DNA of 49,793 nucleotides from Solirubrobacterales bacterium (lineage in GTDB: Bacteria; Actinomycetota; Thermoleophilia; Solirubrobacterales; 70-9). The notes below the pieces were generated by a model. It was given only the letters and a program-made list of their open reading frames with translations. It did no database searches and was not told the DNA's origin. Every line of letters starts with the position of its first letter. The first letter of the stretch is position 1. The position numbers were made by a program, and so were the translations under genes. Where the stretch lies: positions 1-49,793 of the forward strand of contig DATMZR010000032.1 in the NCBI GenBank assembly GCA_035573435.1, in the 5' to 3' direction. Positions 17,112-23,735 of the stretch are shown here, in pieces.

Positions 17112-17501
17112 CTAGTTGACTTCGAGCCAGACCAGCGACTGCTGCGGGCCTCGCCGTAAGCCCCAGCGATTACTCAATCGCGCCACCAGGTAAAGCGCCC
17201 AGCCCACGTCGCCCGGCTCGGGGCGTCGTGCAGGCAGCCGGAAGGCCTGGTCGCCCTGCGCCACCTCCACCCGGACTCGGTCGTCGCGAAGCTCGGCGCG
17301 CAGCGCGACTCTCCCATGGGCTTTCCCATTCTCCCCGTCGGCATTCCCATTCAGCGCCTCCACCATGAGCTCGCTGACCAGCAGCCGCAGGTCGAAGAAC
17401 GCCGTCTCATCCAACGCCTCCCGAAACGGCTCCAAGTGCTCACGGGCCCGCCGAGCACTCGCGGGCTCCAGGGGCAGGTCGATGGCGACGGCATGGCTCA
17501 T
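17112..17501 (-). CDS. RsbW-like anti-sigma factor / GHKL kinase
   Basis: A 129-residue single-domain HATPase_c protein of the RsbW/SpoIIAB type, expected to phosphorylate a STAS antagonist and bind a sigma factor. The ATG at 17501 (MSHAVAID) is preferred over a GTG ten codons upstream. The N-box region reads SELMVEALNGN, a degenerate form of the usual E-x-x-x-N, and the C-terminal GWALYLVARLSNRWG corresponds to the G2 region. A divergently oriented STAS gene begins 147 bases away, a classic partner-switch pairing. It lies directly upstream of tadA on the same strand, so it may be cotranscribed with the pilus genes. Confidence 0.75.
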   Translation of the reverse strand: MSHAVAIDLPLEPASARRAREHLEPFREALDETAFFDLRLLVSELMVEALNGNADGENGKAHGRVALRAELRDDRVRVEVAQGDQAFRLPARRPEPGDVGWALYLVARLSNRWGLRRGPQQSLVWLEVN

Positions 17502-17648
17502 AGCTCGCTCTGGTACCCGTCTACCCGTCACGGGGTTGCGCTAACGCGCTGGGCTGGCGGGTGTCAGATAACATCGCATTGAGCTCGAAGAACCAGCCGG
17601 TACTTGCACAGAGTTCGGCTCGCGGGCTTCCTGGCCTCCAACTCGCCC

Positions 17649-18065
17649 ATGGACTTCAAGGTCAGCACTGCGCCGATAGAACAGGACGGACTGCTCGTGT
17701 CCGTGGAGGGGGAGTTCGACCTGTCCAGTGCGGATCAGGTGCAGACGGCTGCGGAGCCGGCCATCTCCGCGGGGCGTCCCCTTCTCCTCGACCTGCGTGA
17801 CTGCAGCTTCATCGACTCGACCGCCCTGCGCCTTGTGCTGCAGATCCACGGCGCGCTCACGAGGGACGCTGGACCGGATGCCCCGATGGCGGTGGTCGCC
17901 AATTCCGAGATCCGCAAGTTCTTCTCCATGACCGCGATCGACCAGAGCGTTTGCGTGTGCACAACCCGCGAGGAGGCGCTCGCGGCGCTGACGGCGACGC
18001 CCGATGCCGAGAATGGCAAGCCCGCGTCGCCACCGGATCTCTTGGCACGAAGCGGCGAGGAGTAA
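17649..18065 (+). CDS. STAS-domain anti-sigma factor antagonist
   Basis: A 138-residue SpoIIAA/RsbV-like protein. The core is VSVEGEFDLSSADQVQ followed by LLLDLRDCSFIDSTALRLVL, in which DST contains the serine or threonine normally phosphorylated by the RsbW-type kinase. A ~25-residue polar tail follows the domain. The ATG at 17649 fits the domain; a TTG at 17604 would add 15 residues. Neither has a strong ribosome binding site. It is divergent from the RsbW-like gene, its likely partner. Its last codons contain GAGGAG, which appears to serve the downstream macro-domain gene. Confidence 0.85.
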   Translation: MDFKVSTAPIEQDGLLVSVEGEFDLSSADQVQTAAEPAISAGRPLLLDLRDCSFIDSTALRLVLQIHGALTRDAGPDAPMAVVANSEIRKFFSMTAIDQSVCVCTTREEALAALTATPDAENGKPASPPDLLARSGEE

Positions 18066-18071
18066 TTCCTC

Positions 18072-18575
18072 CTGGCGGAGATCGAGGTTCAGCAAGCGGA
18101 CATCACGAAGCTCGAGGTCGACGCGATCGCGAATGCCGCGAACACCGACCTCAAGCACGGTGGCGGCGTAGCTGGAGCGATCGTTCGCGCGGGTGGCCGG
18201 GTCGTTCAAGACGAGAGCGACGAGCTGGCTCCCATCGACCTCGGGGAGGCGGTGGCGACGAGTGCCGGAGAGATGCCGGCGCGCTGGGTGATCCACGCCG
18301 CCACCATGCACCTCGGCGGTCCCACCTCGGCGGACATCATCCGTAGCGCCACCGCGAGCACACTCGCCAAGGCCGACGAGCTGGGCGCCAAGTCGCTGGG
18401 GCTGGTCGGCTTCGGCACCGGGGTCGGCGGGTTCCCCGTGGACGAGGCGGCTGGGATCGAGATCGAGGAGGTTCGACGTCACCTGGACAAGGACGGCGCC
18501 CTGGAGCGGGTCGTGTTCTGTGTCTTCGGCGAGGAGGCTCGTCGGGCGTTCGAGGGGGCGCTGGCGCGCGGCTAG
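18072..18575 (+). CDS. Macro-domain (ADP-ribose binding/hydrolysing) protein with probable CTG start
   Basis: A 167-residue macro domain, expected to bind ADP-ribose or remove it from targets. Visible motifs are DITKLEVDAIANAANTDL with HGGGVAGAI (the ADP-ribose phosphate loop region), ARWVIHAATMH, and LVGFGTGVGGFPVDEAA. No ATG, GTG or TTG lies upstream of this conserved N-terminus, because the frame is closed by the TAA of the STAS gene, which is in the same frame. A CTG at 18072-18074 lies 9 bases after GAGGAG and gives LAEIEVQQADIT. Starting at the first internal GTG (18252) would delete the NAAN motif. The 3' end overlaps the convergent cpaB stop. Confidence 0.75.
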   Translation: MAEIEVQQADITKLEVDAIANAANTDLKHGGGVAGAIVRAGGRVVQDESDELAPIDLGEAVATSAGEMPARWVIHAATMHLGGPTSADIIRSATASTLAKADELGAKSLGLVGFGTGVGGFPVDEAAGIEIEEVRRHLDKDGALERVVFCVFGEEARRAFEGALARG

Positions 18576-19249
18576 CGGGGGATCAGACGGACCTGGCGGG
18601 CGAAGGTCTCGGCCTGGATCAGGCGCAGGGCCTGTGGCCTGCGCAGCGCGAGGGTCGCCGTCCAGGTCGCCGTGCCGGGCCCGGGTAGGGCATCGCCTGC
18701 GCCGCGGTCCGATTGCGCAAGCGCCAGCAATACGACCCGCTCGGCGGCGACATAGGTGCGGCCGGTCCCGCGACCCGGCCCGGGCTCGGTGGTGACGATG
18801 ACGTCGACGCGTCTGCCGCGTGGGTCGTCGCCGGTGACCGCGAGCGCCTCGGCCCCGCTGACCGCGATCTCCACCGGCTGGCGCCCCCCGCGGAGCCGCG
18901 GCGAGTTCCTTTCGTCGTCGGCTCGGGGGATCCCCAACTGGCCGGCGAGCACGTAGGCGCCGGCCGGGATGGCCGCCCTGGGCGAGCGGCCAATCGCCTG
19001 CTCCGGAGAGGTGAACGCCCCGGGGGGCGCAAACCGCTCCGGAATCCGTCGAACCTCGAGCAACCTCGACAGGTCTTGCGGCCGCAGGGCTTCCCGGGCC
19101 GGAAGCCTGGCACGGGCGACGACCGCCGGCCGCAGCGGCCCGAACTGGCTCTCGAGATCCGCCCGGTAGCCGCCCGCCACCGCAGCAGCCGTCCCCGCAC
19201 AGGCGAGCGCCGCGCACGCGAATGCAATCGCCCGGGCGCGCCGGCTCAT
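18572..19249 (-). CDS. cpaB: CpaB/RcpC-like Flp pilus assembly protein (SAF domain)
   Basis: A 225-residue exported protein with an N-terminal signal or anchor (about 5-27). Then comes a SAF domain: VVARARLPAREALRPQDL, then AIGRSPRAAIPAGAYVLAGQL. The C-terminal beta-rich part is of the RcpC type (GRRVDVIVTTEPG). CpaB/RcpC proteins stabilise Tad pili in the periplasm or cell envelope. The ATG overlaps the stop of the kinase-like gene as ATGA. Its stop shares the bases CTAG with the convergent macro gene, leaving no room for a terminator. Confidence 0.8.
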   Translation of the reverse strand: MSRRARAIAFACAALACAGTAAAVAGGYRADLESQFGPLRPAVVARARLPAREALRPQDLSRLLEVRRIPERFAPPGAFTSPEQAIGRSPRAAIPAGAYVLAGQLGIPRADDERNSPRLRGGRQPVEIAVSGAEALAVTGDDPRGRRVDVIVTTEPGPGRGTGRTYVAAERVVLLALAQSDRGAGDALPGPGTATWTATLALRRPQALRLIQAETFARQVRLIPR

Positions 19250-19977
19250 GCGGCGAGGTTGGCCGCGCCCCGCCCCTCGTTCGCTGCCGCGACCGGCGTG
19301 GGTGCGAGGGGCAGCTCCAGGATGGCGACCCAGGCGCCGGCCGGACGCTGAACATCGAAGCGGCCACCATGAGCAGCGGCGACCGACGCCACCACCCGAA
19401 GGCCATGGCCGTGGCGAGCGTCGTACGGGACATCGCCGATCGCTCGTAGCGCCGCGTTGGAAACCGAGATCCGCACCCGGCCCGCGGCGATCGTCACCTC
19501 AACCCGCACCCGCAGGCCTCCGTGCTCGATCGCGTTGGCAATCAGGTTGTCGAGGGCTTGCGCGACCCGGCGGGGATCGACCAACGCCACCGCCGCCCCC
19601 GCGCTCCAGCGAAGCTCGAGAGATCGGCAGGCGTTCGCGGCGGGAGTGCGCCAGCGCTCCACGGCGGACTCGACCAGCGCCCGGCACGCGACCGGGCGAG
19701 GCACCAGGGAACGCGAAGACCCGTTGATCTCGTGGTCGAGATCGTCGAGCGCGGCGAGTGCCAGCTGGGCCGCGTTCGGCCCCGGACCCCCGTCGGCTTT
19801 GGCCGGCGCCAGCGCCAGCGTCTGAAGCGGCCGGCGCAGCTCGTGCAGGGCACGGTTCAGCGCCGAGCGCCGACGAGCCCTGAGCAGCCGGTCCCCGATC
19901 AGAGCGACGACCAGCGTGAGCCCCACGGGCCAGCCGGCCAAGCCGACCTCCGCGAGCGCTCTCATCTCCTCACCCAC
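19246..19977 (-). CDS. Membrane histidine kinase-like protein
   Basis: A 243-residue protein with one N-terminal transmembrane segment (about 13-33), an H-box ALHELRRPLQTL with a candidate phosphohistidine, an N-box DNLIANAIEHG, and a G2-like GHGLRVVASVAAAHGG. The usual DxGxG motif is replaced by SNAALRAIG, so ATP binding may be weakened. The GTG at 19977 is listed; an ATG at 19965 is directly preceded by GAGGAG with no spacer. It lies 13 bases after an OmpR-type regulator gene, its obvious partner, and overlaps cpaB. Confidence 0.8.
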   Translation of the reverse strand: MGEEMRALAEVGLAGWPVGLTLVVALIGDRLLRARRRSALNRALHELRRPLQTLALAPAKADGGPGPNAAQLALAALDDLDHEINGSSRSLVPRPVACRALVESAVERWRTPAANACRSLELRWSAGAAVALVDPRRVAQALDNLIANAIEHGGLRVRVEVTIAAGRVRISVSNAALRAIGDVPYDARHGHGLRVVASVAAAHGGRFDVQRPAGAWVAILELPLAPTPVAAANEGRGAANLAA

Positions 19978-19990
19978 CGCGTCCAGTGGC

Positions 19991-20704
19991 TCAACCGTCG
20001 ATCAGGCGGTAGCCGACCCCCCACACGTTGATCACGAAACGCCCGTTCTCGGGATCCAGCTTGCGCCGCAGCCGGCTGGCGTGCGAGTCGAGCGTGCGGG
20101 TCCGGCCCATGGAGCGAAATCCCCAGACGTCACGGAGAAGCTCCTCCTTTGTGAACACGCGCGCTGGATCACTCGCCAGGGCGCAGAGCAGCGAGAACTC
20201 CTTGTTCGCGAGCTTGACCGGGCGATCGGCAATCCGCACCTGGCGCCGGGAGGGATCGATGAAGATCTCGCCCACCCGCCGCGGCCCCGCGCGCCGCGAG
20301 TCGCGACGGCGCAACACCGAGTGAATTCGCGCCTCGACCTCTTGATAGTGGAAAGGCTTGACGACGTAGTCGTCCGCGCCCTCGGCAAAGCCGCGGACCC
20401 GGTCTGCGTCCGTGCCGCGACCGCTGAGGATGATCACCGGTAGCTCCGGGTCGTAGCGACCGACGGCTCCCTCCGAGGCGCGGATCTCCCGCAGGATGTC
20501 GAGACCCGACGCGTCAGGCAGGCGAAGGTCCAGCAGCAGGAGGTCGGGTTGCTTGTAGTGGCACAGACGAAGCGCGTCCGAGGCTGACGGCGCGGGGAGA
20601 ACGCGGAAGCGGCCCGCCTCGAGGTGGTCGCAGAGCAGATCGAGAGTCGGCTCGTCGTCCTCGCACACGACCACCGTCGCGGTGGGCTCGACTTGCGGAA
20701 GCAC
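19991..20704 (-). CDS. OmpR/PhoB-family response regulator
   Basis: A 237-residue two-domain regulator. The receiver has the acidic pair CEDD (15-18), phospho-acceptor LLLDLRLPD, a conserved serine in ILSGRG and the lysine in VVKPF. The C-terminal winged helix is typical of OmpR (NKEFSLLCALASDPARVFTKEELLR, split across two lines of homology, and RTLDSHASRLRRKL, GVGYRL). The GTG start directly abuts the stop of the DUF192 gene (TGAGTG). It presumably controls the pilus genes or is controlled with them; this is an inference from gene order. Confidence 0.92.
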   Translation of the reverse strand: MLPQVEPTATVVVCEDDEPTLDLLCDHLEAGRFRVLPAPSASDALRLCHYKQPDLLLLDLRLPDASGLDILREIRASEGAVGRYDPELPVIILSGRGTDADRVRGFAEGADDYVVKPFHYQEVEARIHSVLRRRDSRRAGPRRVGEIFIDPSRRQVRIADRPVKLANKEFSLLCALASDPARVFTKEELLRDVWGFRSMGRTRTLDSHASRLRRKLDPENGRFVINVWGVGYRLIDG

Positions 20705-21118
20705 TCACGCGCCTTCCCGCGGGGCAGGCTCTCCCGCCGGCAGCTCGAGCACCGCCTGCGCACGCCGCTCGAAGGCGATCCGGCCTGGCGGCACGGCGCG
20801 CCGCACGGAGATCTGATGGAGGTCGAGGTCGAGGAACACCAGGTCGAGGGGAAAACGCATGCCGAAGGTGTGGACGCTCCGGCACCCCGGAAGCAGGAGC
20901 CCCGTGCCGGCGACGCGACGGTCGAGCAGCGCCAGCCCCAGAAGCCGCGCCCGTCGCGAGAGCGCCACCGGGACCCTGCGGCCCCCGACCTCCGCTTGGG
21001 GATCACGGCGAAAGCGCCGCGGAAGAGTGTGCGTCTGGCTCCTCACGACGCGTACAACCCCAAAGCCATCGCCTGCGCCCCCGCGTGCAAACGGCCGTTC
21101 AGGCAACGCAGCGCCCAC
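20705..21118 (-). CDS. DUF192 family protein
   Basis: The recognisable part is the DUF192 core: VALSRRARLLGLALLDR, a GTGLLLPGCRSVHTFGMRF segment, then PLDLVFLD. This small family has no settled biochemical role but often sits beside Tad pilus genes. The listed GTG gives 137 residues; the first ~45 do not look like the family, so a downstream GTG may be the true start. It is the first gene of the minus-strand unit DUF192-regulator-kinase-cpaB. Confidence 0.75.
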   Translation of the reverse strand: MGAALPERPFARGGAGDGFGVVRVVRSQTHTLPRRFRRDPQAEVGGRRVPVALSRRARLLGLALLDRRVAGTGLLLPGCRSVHTFGMRFPLDLVFLDLDLHQISVRRAVPPGRIAFERRAQAVLELPAGEPAPREGA

Positions 21119-21170
21119 ACGAGCACCACCGGCATCGGAGAAGATTCGGGTCGATCGGAGAGAGGACGGT

Positions 21171-21635
21171 TTGGAGAAAGCGACACGCAGAGGTAATTAC
21201 GACTCGGGCTCGGACTACGTACTCGAGTACGGCGAGTTGCGGTTCTCCTTCAACGAGCAGGATTTCGCCGAGCGGGTCGAGCAGGCCGCGGTGAAGCTCG
21301 ACTTCGTCGATGGGGGACTGGGCGCGGAGGAGCTTCAGGACCTGCTCGAGCTCGCCGTGAACGGCGAGATCGGCGAGCCCATCTCATCGCTCGGGGAGCA
21401 CATCAACGAGCATTGGACCGAACTGGTCGGTCCCGCGAGCCGCAGCCTCGTCCACTGGCTCCGCCGGCTCGTCTTCCGAGGTGCTTGGCTCGACCAGCGG
21501 GTCAAGGAGGGCGAGCTCGACATCGTCTACGACCCCGAGACGCAAACCTTCGGGTACGTGCAGCCCGAACGCGACGCCGAGCCGATCGAGCTCTCTCGCG
21601 AGCCCTCCTGGGCTCGCCTGGCCTACCGGGGCTGA
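21171..21635 (+). CDS. Conserved-looking hypothetical protein
   Basis: A 154-residue acidic protein of unknown function, probably started by the TTG at 21171 (MEKATRRGNYDSGSDY), because GGAGAGAGGA lies just upstream. The frame stays open upstream but there reads antisense to the DUF192 gene. The sequence is soluble and mixed alpha/beta with no transmembrane segment (for example ELRFSFNEQDFAERVEQAA). Codon third positions look native. I do not recognise the family. It is divergent from DUF192 and converges on the rho-like gene. Confidence 0.65.
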   Translation: MEKATRRGNYDSGSDYVLEYGELRFSFNEQDFAERVEQAAVKLDFVDGGLGAEELQDLLELAVNGEIGEPISSLGEHINEHWTELVGPASRSLVHWLRRLVFRGAWLDQRVKEGELDIVYDPETQTFGYVQPERDAEPIELSREPSWARLAYRG

Positions 21636-21654
21636 GCCCCCGGTTCCTGCCGTC

Positions 21655-22917
21655 TCAGCCGAGCGCTGCCAGCAGCTCGGCGTTGGTTCTCGTGCTCTCG
21701 ATCCGCTCGCGAAGCAGGCCGGCCGCCTCGGGCGGAGCCAGATCCGTGAGCAGAGAGCGCAAGCGGCGCGCCGCCGCCAGCTCGTCGGGCCCGCGAAGCT
21801 CCTCCTCGTTCGAGACCCGGCACTCGGCGGTCACGAGCGCGGGGAACACGCCGGCGGCGGCCAACTCGGGATCCAGCCGTATCCGCGCGCTCTCCGTGGT
21901 CACCACCGCGCGCTCCGCGGTGCCGTCGTCCTCGGCGCCCTCGACCACGGTCGCGATCACCGTGAGCGAGCCGGCTCCCTCCTCGGCCAGGTCTCGGCCG
22001 GAGCCGAACAGGCGTTTGACCTCCGCGGCCTTCCGCGAGGCCACAGCCAGTCGCGAAAGCGAGTCCACGATCATCACCACGTCAGCCCCCGATTCGGCGC
22101 GCCGCCGTGCCCGTTCGAGTGCAAGCTCCGCCAGGCGGACCTGCTCGGCGGGCGGCAGGTCCGCGGTCGCGGCAGCGATCTCGACGTCGTCAACGGCCTG
22201 GCGCCACGCGGTGGCCTCCTCGGGCCGCTCGTCGATCAGCAGCACGATCAGCTCGGGGCCGCGGGTCGCGCGGACAGCCCTGGCCAGGCCGCGCAGAAGA
22301 GTCGTCCGGCCCGACCGCGGGGCAGCGAACACGAGCACGCGCTGTCCAAGCGCCAGCGGGGCCAGGAGGTCGACCGCGCGGGTGAGGACGTCAGCCGGAT
22401 CGTGGTCGAGCGCCAGGCGACGCTTCGGCATGATCGGCGTCAGCTCCTCGAATTCGGGGCGATCCTTCAGCGGCTCGCCGCCGTTGACGCGATCCACGTG
22501 GACGAGGGCGCGGTGGCGTTCGCCGCGGCGGGCCGCGCGCGCCGGCCCGGACACCTGGTCGCCCGCCCGCAGCTCACAGCGGCGGACCTGGGAAGCCGAG
22601 ATGTAGACGTCGTCGGGGCCCGCTTCGATCCCCCCAAGCCGCAGGAAGCCGTAACGCTGCGGGGTGATTTCAAGCGTCCCGGTCGCCTCCGCGGTATCCA
22701 CCTGTTCGAGCGACTCCCGTTCCCGATCCGACCCTGGCTCACGCTCGGGCTCGGGCTCCGCCTCGGGCTCAGCGGCCTCGGGCTCGCCGGCTTCGCGACG
22801 GGCGGCGATCTCGTGGACGAGCTGCTCGCGGTTCAAGAGCCGGAAGCGGGGCACCCCGAGCTCCGCGGCGAGCGCGTGCAGGTTCGCCAAGTGGAGCTCT
22901 TCGAGCTTGTCCGCCAT
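21655..22917 (-). CDS. Rho-like transcription termination factor with degenerate ATPase motifs
   Basis: A 420-residue homologue of Rho. The order is Rho_N-like helices (1-45), an acidic Glu/Pro linker, an RNA-binding OB domain (GTLEITPQRYGFLR, then DDVYISASQVRR), and the RecA-like domain. In the P-loop the usual APPKAGKTT reads APRSGRTT, so the Walker A lysine is Arg204. LIDERPEEAT (catalytic E230) and IVDSLSRL (D285) remain. The Q-loop segment with GGVDANALQ is missing and the R-loop KGTGN is replaced by unrelated sequence. It could be a divergent main Rho of this lineage or a non-catalytic paralogue. No strong ribosome binding site precedes the ATG. Confidence 0.85.
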   Translation of the reverse strand: MADKLEELHLANLHALAAELGVPRFRLLNREQLVHEIAARREAGEPEAAEPEAEPEPEREPGSDRERESLEQVDTAEATGTLEITPQRYGFLRLGGIEAGPDDVYISASQVRRCELRAGDQVSGPARAARRGERHRALVHVDRVNGGEPLKDRPEFEELTPIMPKRRLALDHDPADVLTRAVDLLAPLALGQRVLVFAAPRSGRTTLLRGLARAVRATRGPELIVLLIDERPEEATAWRQAVDDVEIAAATADLPPAEQVRLAELALERARRRAESGADVVMIVDSLSRLAVASRKAAEVKRLFGSGRDLAEEGAGSLTVIATVVEGAEDDGTAERAVVTTESARIRLDPELAAAGVFPALVTAECRVSNEEELRGPDELAAARRLRSLLTDLAPPEAAGLLRERIESTRTNAELLAALG

Positions 22918-22963
22918 GCGGGCGCCAGGATAAACCCGCCAACCGAGCAGCCGCTAGCGGGCT

Positions 22964-23029
22964 CGGGCTAGCGACGAAGTCGCGGTAGATACGGAGGTGC
23001 CTGCCGGGTCAGGTTTGCGCCCTAGCCCG
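22964..23029 (+). repeat. 66-bp structured repeat, copy A
   Basis: It is bounded by perfect 8-bp inverted repeats, CGGGCTAG and CTAGCCCG. It contains an inner hairpin GCGAC-GAA-GTCGC and a second CCTG/CAGG stem. It aligns without gaps to copies B (26019) and C (28839). The TAG stop of the transaldolase gene (22-24 bases of 23000) lies inside its right terminal repeat. A GC-rich CCGCCGC...GGCGGCGG hairpin follows directly. Confidence 0.85.
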
Positions 23030-23735
23030 CCGCCCCCGGACGCGAAGCGGAGGAGGCGGCGGTTGATGTCAGACCTTCGAGCCACTGGGCGAATTCGGGG
23101 CGTGACTCCCAGTCCTTGCGGAAGCGCTCCGCGCCTGCCGTGGTCAGCGGGTGCTCGAGCATCTGGTGCAGCACCTTGGCCGGAACGGTCGCGATCTCGC
23201 AGCCGAGCTTGGCGGCCGTGATCACGTGCTCCGGGTGACGCACCGATGCCGCGATGATCTGCGAGGTGACCCCGCCCGCCCGGAAGCACTCGACGATCTC
23301 ACCTACGACCTGGCCGGAGTCGACCGAGATGTCGTCCAGGCGGCCCATGAAGCAGGAGACGTAGGTCGCACCCGCGCCGGCCGCCAGCAGCGCCTGATTG
23401 GCGGAGAAGACGAGCGTCATGTTGACCGGGATGCCGTCGGCGGTCAACTCGTGGGTCGCCGCCAGGCCCTGCTCGCAGAAGGGCACCTTGACGGTGACGT
23501 GCTCATGCAGTTCGCGGAGCGCACGCCCCTCGGCGACCATCCCATCGGGATCCGAGGAGACGACCTCGGCGGAGACCGGACCGCCGACCAGATTGCATAT
23601 GCGCTGGATGATCTCTCCCGGATCACCCTGCTCCTTTGCCAGCAACGAGGGATTGGTGGTGGCGCCGGCGAGAATCCCCCAGGCTGCGATCTCCTCGACC
23701 TCGGCGACGCTCCCGGTGTCGATGAACAGCCTCAC
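23022..23735 (-). CDS. tal: Transaldolase, small TalC/MipB (fructose-6-phosphate aldolase-like) type
   Basis: Pentose-phosphate enzyme of the small class I aldolase family. The GTG at 23733-23735 overlaps the glpD stop as GTGA and gives MRLFIDTGSVAEVEEI, the standard N-terminus. Motifs are GATTNPSLLAK, the Schiff-base lysine in TVKVPF, and NMTLVFSANQALLAAGAGA. The 237 residues exceed the usual ~215-220 because of a Ser/Ala tail (TSTAASSASRPGAAG) that reads into the downstream repeat, whose terminal repeat supplies the stop codon. Transaldolase and fructose-6-phosphate aldolase activity cannot be separated by sequence here. Confidence 0.9.
   Translation of the reverse strand: MRLFIDTGSVAEVEEIAAWGILAGATTNPSLLAKEQGDPGEIIQRICNLVGGPVSAEVVSSDPDGMVAEGRALRELHEHVTVKVPFCEQGLAATHELTADGIPVNMTLVFSANQALLAAGAGATYVSCFMGRLDDISVDSGQVVGEIVECFRAGGVTSQIIAASVRHPEHVITAAKLGCEIATVPAKVLHQMLEHPLTTAGAERFRKDWESRPEFAQWLEGLTSTAASSASRPGAAG

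Noticed and set aside
22964-23029. Interpreting the 66-bp repeat as a simple rho-independent terminator
   Set aside because: No T-run follows the stems, and a copy lies inside a coding region, so termination cannot be its general role.
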